In this document: positions 8,286 to 17,192 of the stretch, piece after piece
Layout: each line of letters opens with the position of its first letter
How positions within the stretch are numbered: position 1 is the stretch's first letter
Source: Methylobacterium sp. E-065
Lineage (GTDB): Bacteria > Pseudomonadota > Alphaproteobacteria > Rhizobiales > Beijerinckiaceae
Length of the DNA: 64,000 nt
Assembly (NCBI RefSeq): GCF_022829605.1
Contig: NZ_JAKSYD010000230.1
Coordinates: 62,001-126,000 of the forward strand
Reading direction: 5' to 3'
The notes under the pieces: model-generated
The model's database searches: none
Told to the model about the DNA's origin: nothing
Seen by the model: the letters and a program-made list of their open reading frames with translations, nothing else
Made by a program: the position numbers and the translations under genes

Positions 8286-11200
8286 TCATTCCGCGGCCAA
8301 GGGCATCGTGTGCCCCTCGACGGATTCCGGCCGCATGTCGGATCTCGGCAGTCCCCATCCCTTCACCAGCCCGTACACTGCCGGGATCACGACGAGGGTC
8401 AGGACGGTCGACGACACCATGCCGCCGATCATCGGCACCGCGATGCGCTGCATGACCTCGGAGCCCGAGCCGGTGCTCCACAGGATGGGTAACAGCCCGG
8501 CCATGATGGCGACCACGGTCATCATCTTGGGCCGCACCCGCTCGACCGCGCCGACCATGATCGCCCGCCTCAGGTCATTTCGCGATAGGGGCCGGCCCTC
8601 CCGCTCGCACTCCGTCCGGACCTCGGCCAGCGCATGGTCGAGGTAGACCAGCATGATCACCCCGGTCTCGGCGGCGACCCCGGCGAGCGCGATGAAGCCC
8701 ACGGCCACGGCGACCGACAGGTTGAAGCCGAGCCACCACATCAGCCAGACGCCGCCGACCAGGGCGAAGGGCAGCGACAGCATCACGATGAGGGTCTCGG
8801 TCAGGCGCCGGAAGTTCAGGTAGAGCAGCAGGAACACGGTCAGGAGGGTCAGGGGCACCACGATCTTGAGCCGGGCCGTCGCGCGGTCGAGGTACTCGAC
8901 CTGCCCGCTCCACTGGAGGGTGGTCCCCGGCGGCAGGCTCACCTCGCCGGCCACCGCCGCTCGCGCCTCGGCCACGTAGCCGCCAAGGTCGCGTCCGGTG
9001 ACATCGACGTAGATGAAGACCGCGAGTTGCCCGTTCTCGGTCCGGATCTGGGTCGGGCCCCGGGTCAGCGCGACCTTGGCGACCTCACCCAAGGGGACCG
9101 TGCCTCCGCCCGCGATGGGTACCTGCACCTCGGTCGCGATGGATTGTGGGCTCGACCGGAAGGCGCGCGGGTAGCGAACGTTCACGGTGTAGCGCTCGCG
9201 GCCCTCGACGGTGTTGGTCACGCTCTCACCGCCGAGCGCCATGGCGATCACGTCCTGAACCTCGCCGACCGTTAGGCCGTAGCGGCCCAGAACCTCACGG
9301 TCCGGCGTGATGTCGAGGAAGTACCCGCCCTGGACGCGCTCGGCATAGGCGCTCGACGTGCCCGGCACCGCCTTCACCACCGCCTCGACCCGGCGGGCGA
9401 CCTTCTCCATCTCGGCGAGGTCGGTTCCGAGCACCTTGATGCCGACGGGGGTTCGGATGCCGGTGGCGAGCATGTCGATGCGGGCGCGGATTGGCTGGGT
9501 CCAGGCGTTCGAGACGCCCGGGAACTGGAGCGCGGCATCCATCTCGGCCTTGAGGCTCGCCAACGTCACGCCCGGGCGCCACTCCGCCTTCGGCTTCAGG
9601 TTGACGATGGTCTCGAACATCTCGGAGGGCGCCGGGTCCGTGGCCGTGTTGGCCCGGCCCGCCTTGCCGTACACAGACAGGACTTCCGGGAAGCTCTTCA
9701 GGATGGTGTCCTGTCTCCCTAAAAGCTCTCCGGCCTTGGTCACCGAGATGCCCGGCAGGGTGGTCGGCATGTACATCAGGGTGCCCTCGTCGAGGTCGGG
9801 CATGAACTCGGACCCGAGCTGCAGGGCCGGCCAGACCGAGGCGCCTAGAACGCCCAGCGCGATCAGGATGGTCAGCACCCGCGCCCGCAGGACGCCGGCG
9901 ATGATGGGACGGTAGAGCCAGATCAGGAGCCGGTTCACCGGGTTGCGGTGTTCGGGCACGATGCGGCCGCGCACGAACAGGACCATCAGGGCCGGAACCA
10001 GCGTCACCGACAGCACCGCCGCCGCCGCCATCGCGAACGTCTTAGTAAAGGCCAGCGGCCCGAACAGACGCCCTTCCTGGCTCTCCAGGGTGAAGATGGG
10101 CAGGAAGCTGACCGTGATGATGAGGAGCGAGAAGAACAGCGAGGGACCGACCTCGGAGGCGGCCTCTATCAGGACCTGGACCCGGGGCTTGCCGGGGTCC
10201 GCCCGCTCCAGGTGCTTGTGGGCGTTCTCGATCATGACGATGGCGGCGTCGATCATGGCGCCGACCGCGATGGCGATGCCGCCCAGGCTCATGATGTTGG
10301 CGCCCAAGCCCAGCGCCTTCATGCCCGCGAACGCCATCAGGATGCCGACCGGCAGCATCAGGATGGCCACCAGCGCGCTGCGCACGTGGAGCAGGAAGAC
10401 GACGCAGACGAGAGCGACGATGGCGCTCTCCTCGATCAGGGTGCCCTTGAGGGTCTCGATGGCCGCCTCGATCAGGTGCGAGCGGTCGTAGACGGGCAGG
10501 ATCTCGGTGCCCTTCGGCAGGCTGGCGGCGACTTCGGCGAGGCGCGCCTTGGCGCTCGCGATGACGTCGAGGGCGTTCGCCCTGAAGCGCTGGAGGATGA
10601 TGCCGCCGGCGACCTCGCCGTCCCCGTTCATCTCGGTGATGCCGCGGCGCTCGTCGGGACCGAGCTCGACCCGGGCGACGTCCTTCACCCGCAGGGGTGT
10701 GCCCGCCTCCGTCCTCAGGACGATGCTCCCGATGTCGGCGACGCTCTTGAGGTACCCGCGGCCACGGACGACGAACTCGAACTCGGACAACTCGACGGTG
10801 CGGCCGCCGACGTCGGCGTTGCTCGACCTGATGGCCTCCCGGAGCTTGGACATGGTGATGCCCTGCGCCCGCAGTCGGTTCGGATCGACGACGACGTTGT
10901 ACTGCTTCACGAAGCCGCCGACGCCGGCGACCTCGGCCACGCCCTCGGCGCGGGACGCCCCGAAGCGGACGACCCAGTCCTGGAGCGAGCGGAGTTCGGC
11001 CAGCGACCGCTCCTTGGCGACCACGACGTACTGATAGACCCAGCCCACCCCTGTCGCGTCCGGTCCCAGCGTCGGGGTCACCCCTGCCGGTAGGCGCTTG
11101 GCCACCGTGTTGAGGTATTCGAGCACCCGGCTGCGGGCCCAGTACGGGTCGGTGCCGTCCTCGAAGATGACGTAGACGAACGAGACCCCGAAGAACGAGA

Positions 11201-11453
11201 ACCCCCTCACCACCTTCGACCGCGGCACCGTCAGCATGGCCGTGGTCAGCGGGTAGGTGACCTGATCCTCGATGACCTGGGGCGCCTGCCCGGGGTACTC
11301 GGTGTAGACGATGGTCTGGACGTCCGAGAGGTCCGGGATCGCGTCGAGCGGCAGGGTCCTCAGGGCGTAGAGCCCGGCTCCCACCGCGAACACGGTCCCG
11401 ATCAGGACTAACACCAGATTCTTTGCCGACCAGGCGATGAGGCGGGAGATCAT
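8286..11453 (-). CDS. cusA: CusA/CzcA-family RND heavy-metal efflux pump
   Basis: A 1055-residue inner-membrane proton antiporter, full length for the heavy-metal efflux (HME) RND class. The first helix is near residues 12-30 ('LVLVLIGTVFAVGAGLYALR'), with two large periplasmic loops. The TM4 motif is 'IAIAVGAMIDAAIVMIEN': it has Ala where zinc/cobalt CzcA pumps have Asp, and keeps Asp and Glu, which fits the monovalent Cu(I)/Ag(I) CusA subgroup. The ATG overlaps the stop of the adaptor gene (ATGA). No outer-membrane channel gene (cusC) is in the window. Confidence 0.92.
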   Translation of the reverse strand: MISRLIAWSAKNLVLVLIGTVFAVGAGLYALRTLPLDAIPDLSDVQTIVYTEYPGQAPQVIEDQVTYPLTTAMLTVPRSKVVRGFSFFGVSFVYVIFEDGTDPYWARSRVLEYLNTVAKRLPAGVTPTLGPDATGVGWVYQYVVVAKERSLAELRSLQDWVVRFGASRAEGVAEVAGVGGFVKQYNVVVDPNRLRAQGITMSKLREAIRSSNADVGGRTVELSEFEFVVRGRGYLKSVADIGSIVLRTEAGTPLRVKDVARVELGPDERRGITEMNGDGEVAGGIILQRFRANALDVIASAKARLAEVAASLPKGTEILPVYDRSHLIEAAIETLKGTLIEESAIVALVCVVFLLHVRSALVAILMLPVGILMAFAGMKALGLGANIMSLGGIAIAVGAMIDAAIVMIENAHKHLERADPGKPRVQVLIEAASEVGPSLFFSLLIITVSFLPIFTLESQEGRLFGPLAFTKTFAMAAAAVLSVTLVPALMVLFVRGRIVPEHRNPVNRLLIWLYRPIIAGVLRARVLTILIALGVLGASVWPALQLGSEFMPDLDEGTLMYMPTTLPGISVTKAGELLGRQDTILKSFPEVLSVYGKAGRANTATDPAPSEMFETIVNLKPKAEWRPGVTLASLKAEMDAALQFPGVSNAWTQPIRARIDMLATGIRTPVGIKVLGTDLAEMEKVARRVEAVVKAVPGTSSAYAERVQGGYFLDITPDREVLGRYGLTVGEVQDVIAMALGGESVTNTVEGRERYTVNVRYPRAFRSSPQSIATEVQVPIAGGGTVPLGEVAKVALTRGPTQIRTENGQLAVFIYVDVTGRDLGGYVAEARAAVAGEVSLPPGTTLQWSGQVEYLDRATARLKIVVPLTLLTVFLLLYLNFRRLTETLIVMLSLPFALVGGVWLMWWLGFNLSVAVAVGFIALAGVAAETGVIMLVYLDHALAEVRTECEREGRPLSRNDLRRAIMVGAVERVRPKMMTVVAIMAGLLPILWSTGSGSEVMQRIAVPMIGGMVSSTVLTLVVIPAVYGLVKGWGLPRSDMRPESVEGHTMPLAAE

Positions 11454-12955
11454 GGCGCCTTCCCCTCGGCGGCGGCCTGCGGGCCCGGGTCGGGTTTGGG
11501 CTCCGAAAGCCCCTGCAGCGCCGCCTTCAGGTTGCTCTCGGCGTCGATCAGGAAGTTGGCCGAGGTCACCACGCGGTCGCCCGCGGCGATGCCGTCGCGG
11601 ACCTCGACGTAGCCGTCGCCGCGGACGCCGAGCCTGACCGGTCGCGGTTCGAAGCGACCCTCGCCCTTGTCCAGCAGGACGACCTGTTTCGTGCCGGTGT
11701 CGATGACCGCGTCGTCGGGCACCGCGACCACCGGCCTGTCGCTGCCGGTGGCGATCGTCACGTCGGCAAACATCCCCGGGCGCAGGTCGCCGTTCGGGTT
11801 GGGCATTTCGATGCGCAGACGGGCTGTCCGGGTCCCCATGGCGAGGTGCGGGTAGATCCGGGTCACCGCGCCGGTGAAGACGCGGTCCGGGAACGTCCTG
11901 GCGCGCACGGTCGCCATCTGGCCTTCTGCCACGGCCGCCAAGTCGCGTTCGGTCACGTCGGCGAGGACCCAGACCTTGGAATGGTCGACGAGCTTGAACA
12001 GCGTGTCGCCGGACTTGGCGCGCATGCCGTCGGAGACGTTGCGCTCGACCACGACGCCGTCGCGGGGCGCCGACCAGGTGATGGTCGAGGGCACTTTTCG
12101 GGATCGCTCGATCTCGTCGATGACCTCGGGCGGGATGCCGAGGTTCTCCAGGCGCCGGCGGGCGCCCTCGTAGCCGATGCCGGTGAGGTACTGCGCAGCC
12201 GCCGCGTTCATCTCCGGCGAGAACAGGCGCAGGAGCGGCTGGCCCTTGTGCACGTGGTCGCCGGTGGTGACGGCCTCGACCTTCTCGATGAATGCGTCGG
12301 TGCGCATCGCGATGACCGAGATCCGGCGCTCGTCCTCCTCGATGGCGCCGGGCGCGCGCACCGGCATCGACAGGACGCGTCGGTCGACGACCGCCGTCCG
12401 GACCCCGGTGCGCTGTAGCTTGCCGGGCGAGATTTTCACGGTGCCGTCCTCGGTGTCCTCCCCCTCGTAGACGGGGAGGTAGTCCATCCCCATCGAGTCC
12501 TTCTTCGGGGTCGGCGAGGTGTCCGGCAGGCCCATCGGGTTGCGGTAGAAGCGCACCTTGCGGGCCCCCGCAGGCGTGGTGGCCTGACCCATGGCCATGT
12601 CGCCGTGCCCGGCGTCGGGCATCGCCTCCGCCTCGTCGGGTTCGTCGAAGCGCACCTCCTCGCTGGCGCGGACGGCGCGATAGTCGCGACCGTCCGCCGT
12701 GCGCCTCGGCTCGGAGGCGTAGTCCGGCTTCCCGTCCGGGTCCTGGTAGAAGACGACCGGTCCCGTCGCCTTCGCCGCGACCGATGCCTGTATCGGGGAT
12801 GCCGGCCGGGGCGTGCTCGGCAGCCAGTGGGTGAACCCGGTCCGCGCCTGCTGGACGAGCGCCGGTACGGGGCTGCCCTCATGCCCCGCGCCATACCCCA
12901 GGGCCCCCGCCGCGAGCGCGGCGAGGGTCCCGGCCAGCCATGCCATCCGGCTCAC
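11450..12955 (-). CDS. cusB: RND periplasmic adaptor (CusB-like) with two metal-binding modules
   Basis: A 501-residue membrane-fusion protein that starts at GTG 12955, overlapping the upstream stop. An N-terminal membrane anchor (about residues 4-22) is followed by two heavy-metal-binding modules: a degenerate copy at about 68-96 (VFYQDPDGKPDY) and a canonical one at about 135-165 (RFYRNPMGLPD...DSMGMDYLPV). Then come the barrel-sandwich, alpha-hairpin and beta-barrel domains ('VVERNVSDGMRAKSGDTLF'). It links CusA to an outer-membrane channel. A Met/His stretch (GHGDMAMG) lies between the modules. Confidence 0.9.
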   Translation of the reverse strand: MSRMAWLAGTLAALAAGALGYGAGHEGSPVPALVQQARTGFTHWLPSTPRPASPIQASVAAKATGPVVFYQDPDGKPDYASEPRRTADGRDYRAVRASEEVRFDEPDEAEAMPDAGHGDMAMGQATTPAGARKVRFYRNPMGLPDTSPTPKKDSMGMDYLPVYEGEDTEDGTVKISPGKLQRTGVRTAVVDRRVLSMPVRAPGAIEEDERRISVIAMRTDAFIEKVEAVTTGDHVHKGQPLLRLFSPEMNAAAAQYLTGIGYEGARRRLENLGIPPEVIDEIERSRKVPSTITWSAPRDGVVVERNVSDGMRAKSGDTLFKLVDHSKVWVLADVTERDLAAVAEGQMATVRARTFPDRVFTGAVTRIYPHLAMGTRTARLRIEMPNPNGDLRPGMFADVTIATGSDRPVVAVPDDAVIDTGTKQVVLLDKGEGRFEPRPVRLGVRGDGYVEVRDGIAAGDRVVTSANFLIDAESNLKAALQGLSEPKPDPGPQAAAEGKAP

Positions 12956-13347
12956 TTGGTGGCCTTGAACACCAGCTTGTTCTCGACGGTGCCGGTCTCG
13001 CCCTGAACCTTGGCTCCGAGCGAGAGGCGCCAGCCGCCGGCCATCGTCAGCTTCGCCTTGAACCGGTAGAGGCCCGGCTCCGGCGACGGTAGCTGCTCGA
13101 TCCTGGAGGTCATCTCCTCCATGCTGTCGGGCGCCATGTCGATGCGCTTGGCGAAGATGACGGCGTTCGGCACGGGCTTGGACGTGCGCTTGTCGACGAG
13201 GCGGACGTCGAGGATGGCCTCGCCCTGCTTGGCCTCGTCCTTCACCAGTTGGAACTCGTAGTCCTTGGTGTCGGCCCGGGCCGCGGTGGTCAGGGCGAGA
13301 CCGAGCAGCGCAGCCGTCAGGGCGCGTGAAAACGATGTCTTGGACAC
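12952..13347 (-). CDS. FixH/YtkA-like exported protein in the cus operon
   Basis: A 131-residue protein starting at GTG 13347, with AGGAG about 9 nt upstream. It has a signal peptide (residues 1-26, ending AARA) and an immunoglobulin-like beta domain of the YtkA/FixH type ('LDVRLVDKRTSKPVPNAVIF', 'GLYRFKAKLTMAGGWRLSLG'). Such domains commonly accompany copper pumps and cytochrome oxidase assembly genes as periplasmic accessory proteins. It overlaps the cusB start by 4 nt, so it is the first gene of the three-gene operon. Confidence 0.8.
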   Translation of the reverse strand: MSKTSFSRALTAALLGLALTTAARADTKDYEFQLVKDEAKQGEAILDVRLVDKRTSKPVPNAVIFAKRIDMAPDSMEEMTSRIEQLPSPEPGLYRFKAKLTMAGGWRLSLGAKVQGETGTVENKLVFKATK

Positions 13348-13429
13348 GGTGGATGATCTCCTGAAAACGATGTGACCCGGGCCTTCAGGCGCGCGGGATC
13401 GGCCGGCGCAGGCGCCGGCGGCATCGGGT

Positions 13430-13843
13430 TCAGGCTCGGGGAGGCTCGGTGGGCGGCCCTTGCGACAGGCTGTCGAAGGAGGCGGTGACGGCCCGGGCGG
13501 GCCCCTCGATGACGGCAACGCGGCCCGGAAGTCCGACGGCGACCGGCAGGCCGGTGGCGACCTTCGCCAGGCAGAGCGCCATCAGCGGGCAGCCCTTCGA
13601 GCAATCGGGCAAGTCCGGCCGCTCCTTGGGGCAACACGGCATCTCGTCCATGGCCATCCCGGCCATGTCGTCCATGGCCTCGTCGGGCATCGCCATGACG
13701 TGACCCTGAACGGCCATCGGCGCGCGCATGCCCGCGGCGGCCGCGGATGCGGTCACCGGCGCAAGGGCGAGGCTGAGAACCGCCAGGAGCGGAAGCAGCC
13801 TGCGAAGGGCGAGCCAGAAGGTCACCGTCGGACGATGCCACAT
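13430..13843 (-). CDS. Exported Cys/Met-rich small protein, unknown function
   Basis: A 137-residue protein with a signal peptide (about residues 12-37). The mature part is rich in Met and Asp ('MAMPDEAMDDMAGMAMDEMP') and has a cysteine cluster at Cys70, Cys71, Cys81, Cys85 and Cys91 (CC-x9-C-x3-C-x5-C). These residues suit soft-metal binding such as Cu(I) or Ag(I), which fits its place between cus and ars genes. I do not recognise a named family. It is 82 nt upstream of the FixH-like gene on the same strand and may belong to the cus transcript. Confidence 0.7.
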   Translation of the reverse strand: MWHRPTVTFWLALRRLLPLLAVLSLALAPVTASAAAAGMRAPMAVQGHVMAMPDEAMDDMAGMAMDEMPCCPKERPDLPDCSKGCPLMALCLAKVATGLPVAVGLPGRVAVIEGPARAVTASFDSLSQGPPTEPPRA

Positions 13844-13869
13844 CGTAGACCGGCGAGGAAGGGACGGGA

Positions 13870-15033
13870 CTACCGGACGCGCCAAAGGGATACGGCGAGC
13901 GCGACGTTTGCGAGGGCGAGTACGGAAAGGAGGACATAGGTCGCGTCGGCGCCCGCCTGCGTCAGCACGACGGCCCCGAGGGAGGGCGCGAGCGCCTGCG
14001 CCACCAGCCCCGGACGGGCGAGCCGGCCGACGAGCGGGGCGTAGCGCTCGGGACCGAACAGCGCGAGAGGCACCGTGCCGCGGGCAATCGAGTAGATCCC
14101 GTTGCCGGCCCCGTAGAGGACGAGCGCCAGTCCGACCACGGGCAAGCCCGCTGCCAGCATCGCGATCCCGGTCGCCACGAGAACCATCGCCGCCGTGAGG
14201 GTCCAGAGCGGGTGGTGCCGGCCCTTGCCGGCCATCTCGACGATGCGTGCCCCCACCTGGGCCGGTCCGATCAGGGCGCCGTAGGCCACGGCCGAGGTAA
14301 GAGCCACGCCACGGGCCTGAAGCAAGGTGATGAGGTGAACCGAGACCAGGGCCATCACGGTCCCGCCAAGGGTCAGCACCCCGGCCATGAGGAGGAAGGC
14401 GCGACGCTCCCGACCATCGAGACGAATGACTGGGCTCGGGCCTGCGGGTCGCGTGATCGGATGTGCGGGGGGCCGGGGGATCGCGAGCAGGACGAGCGGC
14501 AGCGTGACCGAAAGGTGCAGCCCGGCATAGGCGAGGCAGGTCCCACGCCAGCCAACCTGTTCGATCAGGAAGGCCGAGAGCGGCCAGCACACCGTGCTGG
14601 CGAAGCCGCCCCAGAGGGTCAGCGTGGTGATGGCAGGCCTTGCCTCGGCGCCGTAGAGGCGTCCGAGCGTGGCGAAGGCGGGATCGTACAGTCCGGTGCC
14701 CATGCCCAGGCCGATCAGGAGCCACCCCGCGAGGTAAGTCAGCAGGTTCGGAGCGAGGCCGAGGATGGCAAGGCCGACGGCGAGGGCGACGGCCGCGAAG
14801 GCCAGTACCGGCCGGCCGCCATGCTCGCCGATGTAGGTGCCGACCCGCGGCGAGGCCAAGCCCGCGACGAGGAGACCGAGGGACAGGCCGCCGATGACCC
14901 ATCCCAGAGGCCATCCCGTATCCTTCGACATCGGCGCGGCCAGAACCGACAGCAAATAGAACGAGGAGCCCCACGTCAGGATCTGGACCACGCCCAGGGC
15001 CGAGATCACGGGCCATCGGCGCGCCGGGGCCAT
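13870..15033 (-). CDS. MFS transporter in the arsenic operon
   Basis: A 387-residue integral membrane protein with about 12 hydrophobic helices, beginning 'VISALGVVQILTWGSSFYLL' and containing the MFS loop pattern after helix 2 ('PRVGTYIGEHGGRPVL'). It is 7 nt downstream of arsB, so it is co-transcribed with arsR-arsC-arsB. MFS pumps in ars operons (for example ArsK- or ArsJ-type) export arsenite, antimonite or organoarsenicals. The substrate here cannot be told from sequence. Confidence 0.8.
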   Translation of the reverse strand: MAPARRWPVISALGVVQILTWGSSFYLLSVLAAPMSKDTGWPLGWVIGGLSLGLLVAGLASPRVGTYIGEHGGRPVLAFAAVALAVGLAILGLAPNLLTYLAGWLLIGLGMGTGLYDPAFATLGRLYGAEARPAITTLTLWGGFASTVCWPLSAFLIEQVGWRGTCLAYAGLHLSVTLPLVLLAIPRPPAHPITRPAGPSPVIRLDGRERRAFLLMAGVLTLGGTVMALVSVHLITLLQARGVALTSAVAYGALIGPAQVGARIVEMAGKGRHHPLWTLTAAMVLVATGIAMLAAGLPVVGLALVLYGAGNGIYSIARGTVPLALFGPERYAPLVGRLARPGLVAQALAPSLGAVVLTQAGADATYVLLSVLALANVALAVSLWRVR

Positions 15034-15040
15034 CGGATCG

Positions 15041-16336
15041 CTACCGGGCGCCGAGCACGGGTAGCCAGAGGGCCAGCGCCGCCAGGGTGACGAGCAGCAC
15101 GGGCTGGGTGATGACCAGACCCACCCGCATGTACTGACCCCAGGTGATGTGCTGGCCCTTGGTGTCGAGGACGTGCAGCCAGAGCAGGGTCGCCAGACTC
15201 CCGATGGGCGTGAACTTCGGGCCGAGGTCGCAGCCGATGACGTTGGCGTAGACCATGAGCTCGCGCATCAGCGGCGAGAGATCCGGAGCCTGCTGGATGG
15301 AGAGCGCACCCACGAGCACGCTCGGCATGTTGTTCATGACCGAGGACAGGATGGCGGCGGCGAACCCGGTGCCGATGGTGGCGACGAACGGACCATGGCC
15401 CGAGAGCCAGACGAGCCCCTGCGCCAGATAGTCGGTCAGGCCGGCGTTCTTCAGGCCGTAGACCACGAGGTACATGCCGAGGCTGAAGAGCACGATCTGC
15501 CAGGGGGCCCCCGTCAGGACCTTGCGGATGGGAATGACGCGGCTGCGGTTGGCCAGCGCCAGCAAGACCAGTGCGCCGGCGCAAGTGACCACCGAGACCG
15601 GCACGCCGAACGGTGCCGTCACGAAGTAGGCGATCAGCAGCAGCCCGAGGAGCGGGAAGGCCGCCCGGAAGACCAGCGGGTCCTTGATCGCGTGGCGGGG
15701 CGCTTCGAGCTCGGCCACGGGGTACGTGGCCGGAAGGTCGCGCCGGTAGAACAGCCACAGCACCACCAGGGTCGCGGCCAGCGAGACGAGGTTCACCGGC
15801 ACCATCACGGCCGCGTATCGGCTGAAGGAGATGTCGAAGAAGTTCGCCGAGACGATGTTGACGAGGTTCGAGATGACCAACGGCAGGCTGGTCGAGTCCG
15901 CGACGAACCCGCAGGCGACGATGAAGGCCAGCGCCGCCGCCGGCTTGAAGTTCAGCCGGAGCAGGATGGCGAGCACGATGGGGGTGAGCAGCAGTGCCGC
16001 GCCGTCGTTGGCGAACACCGCCGCGATCGCGGCCCCCAGCAGGATTACCAGCGGGAACAGCAGCCGTCCCCGACCCCCACCCCAGCGGGCGATGTGCAGC
16101 GCCGCCCAGTGGAAGAAGCCGGCCTCGTCGAGCAGGAGCGAGATGATGATCAGGGCGACGAAGGTGAAGGTGGCGTCCCAGACGATGTGCCAGACCACCG
16201 GGATGTCCCCGGGGTGGATGACCCCGGTGGCGAGCGCGACCGCGGCCCCGATCAGGGCGCTCCATCCGATCCCGAACCCCTTCGGCTGCCAGATGACGAA
16301 GACGAGGGTGACCACGAAGATGGCGAGGGCGAGCAT
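15041..16336 (-). CDS. arsB: Arsenite efflux pump ArsB (ion transporter superfamily)
   Basis: A 431-residue inner-membrane protein with about 12 helices, the normal length for ArsB. Typical segments are 'VFANDGAALLLTPIVLAILL' (about residues 108-127), 'ISNLVNIVSANFF' and 'SSVMNNMPSVLVGALSI'. It exports arsenite produced by ArsC, driven by the membrane potential or by an ArsA ATPase; no arsA is present. It follows arsC by 36 nt on the same strand. Confidence 0.92.
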   Translation of the reverse strand: MLALAIFVVTLVFVIWQPKGFGIGWSALIGAAVALATGVIHPGDIPVVWHIVWDATFTFVALIIISLLLDEAGFFHWAALHIARWGGGRGRLLFPLVILLGAAIAAVFANDGAALLLTPIVLAILLRLNFKPAAALAFIVACGFVADSTSLPLVISNLVNIVSANFFDISFSRYAAVMVPVNLVSLAATLVVLWLFYRRDLPATYPVAELEAPRHAIKDPLVFRAAFPLLGLLLIAYFVTAPFGVPVSVVTCAGALVLLALANRSRVIPIRKVLTGAPWQIVLFSLGMYLVVYGLKNAGLTDYLAQGLVWLSGHGPFVATIGTGFAAAILSSVMNNMPSVLVGALSIQQAPDLSPLMRELMVYANVIGCDLGPKFTPIGSLATLLWLHVLDTKGQHITWGQYMRVGLVITQPVLLVTLAALALWLPVLGAR

Positions 16337-16372
16337 CGGGACCGTTTCTTGTTCTTGGTCTTTCAGGGCGGG

Positions 16373-16798
16373 TCAGGCGGTAGCGACGCGGCGCCCGTGC
16401 TCGTCGACGACGCGCTCGCCATCCTCCTTGACGAACTCGCCCTGTTGGGCGGGAAGGAGGTCGAGGACCGCCTCGGAGGGGCGGCACAGGGCAACACCCA
16501 GTGGGGTGACGACCAAGGGGCGGTTCAGCAGGATCGGATGCTCGCCGATGGCATCCAGAAGCTGATCGTCCGTCAGGCTCGGGTCCGAGAGGCCGAGCTC
16601 GCCGAAGGGCGTACCCTTCTCACGGAGCAGATCACGGACCTTCACGCCCGCCCGCTCGGCAAGCTGGCGCACCAGGGTCCGGTTTGGGGGCGTCTTCAGG
16701 TACTCGACCACGTGCGGCTCGATGCCGGCGTTGCGGATGAGGGCTAGGGTATTGCGGGACGTGCCGCAATCCGGGTTGTGGTAGATCACGACGTCCAT
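16373..16798 (-). CDS. arsC: Arsenate reductase, glutaredoxin-dependent
   Basis: A 141-residue protein, the normal length for the plasmid R773-type ArsC. Catalytic Cys11 lies in 'YHNPDCGTSRNTL'. It reduces arsenate to arsenite with glutaredoxin and glutathione in the cytoplasm. The ATG at 16798 overlaps the arsR stop by one base (TGATG), so translation is coupled. A further upstream in-frame ATG at 16816 lies inside arsR and is less likely. Confidence 0.94.
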   Translation of the reverse strand: MDVVIYHNPDCGTSRNTLALIRNAGIEPHVVEYLKTPPNRTLVRQLAERAGVKVRDLLREKGTPFGELGLSDPSLTDDQLLDAIGEHPILLNRPLVVTPLGVALCRPSEAVLDLLPAQQGEFVKEDGERVVDEHGRRVATA

Positions 16799-17145
16799 CA
16801 GGCGGTCTCCGTGCAACAGGCGGCGAGGGCAGCGACAGCCGGGGCGCAGACCTCGGGGCGTCCCTGGCAGCAGTCGCGCATCAGGAACTGGATGAGCTCG
16901 GACAGGTCCGGGTAGGCGGCGCTGTAGATGATCGAGCGCCCCTCCCGCCGGGAGGTGACCAGCCCCGAATGGCTGAGCTCCTTGAGGTGGAACGACAGGT
17001 TGGTGCCGGACACGCCGACCGCCTCGGCCAGCATGCCGGCCGCCATGCCCTCCGGCCCGGCGGTGACGAGCTGGCGCACGATGCGCAGGCGATGCTCCTG
17101 GCCGAGGGCCGCGAAGGCCGCCACGGCTTGCCGTTCGTCCATCAT
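16798..17145 (-). CDS. arsR: ArsR-family arsenite-responsive repressor
   Basis: A 115-residue winged-helix repressor with HTH 'SGTNLSFHLKELSHSGLVTS' (about residues 47-66). It lacks the classical alpha-3 ELCVCDL site. Instead, cysteines sit at the C terminus: Cys92-Cys93, Cys100 and Cys110-Cys111. This resembles the Acidithiobacillus-type ArsR, whose As(III) site evolved separately. Start is ATG 17145, with a second ATG at 17142. It is the first gene of arsR-arsC-arsB-MFS and divergent from arsH, with a palindromic operator between. Confidence 0.92.
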   Translation of the reverse strand: MMDERQAVAAFAALGQEHRLRIVRQLVTAGPEGMAAGMLAEAVGVSGTNLSFHLKELSHSGLVTSRREGRSIIYSAAYPDLSELIQFLMRDCCQGRPEVCAPAVAALAACCTETA

Positions 17146-17157
17146 GATGTCAATATC

Positions 17158-17171
17158 TCAACCATCGTTGA
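17158..17171. promoter_or_regulatory. Probable ArsR operator
   Basis: TCAACCATCGTTGA is a perfect inverted repeat (TCAAC / GTTGA with a 4-nt centre). It sits in the 47-bp gap between divergent arsR and arsH, 13 nt from the arsR start and 22 nt from the arsH start. TCAA-N6-TTGA matches the common ArsR/SmtB operator pattern, so one dimer could repress both directions. Confidence 0.7.
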
Positions 17172-17192
17172 AACGTAGAGGAACGAAACGTC

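Noticed and set aside
17150..17155. TTGACA on the minus strand just before arsR as a -35 box
   Set aside because: It ends 4 nt before the arsR ATG, which would place the -10 element inside the gene.
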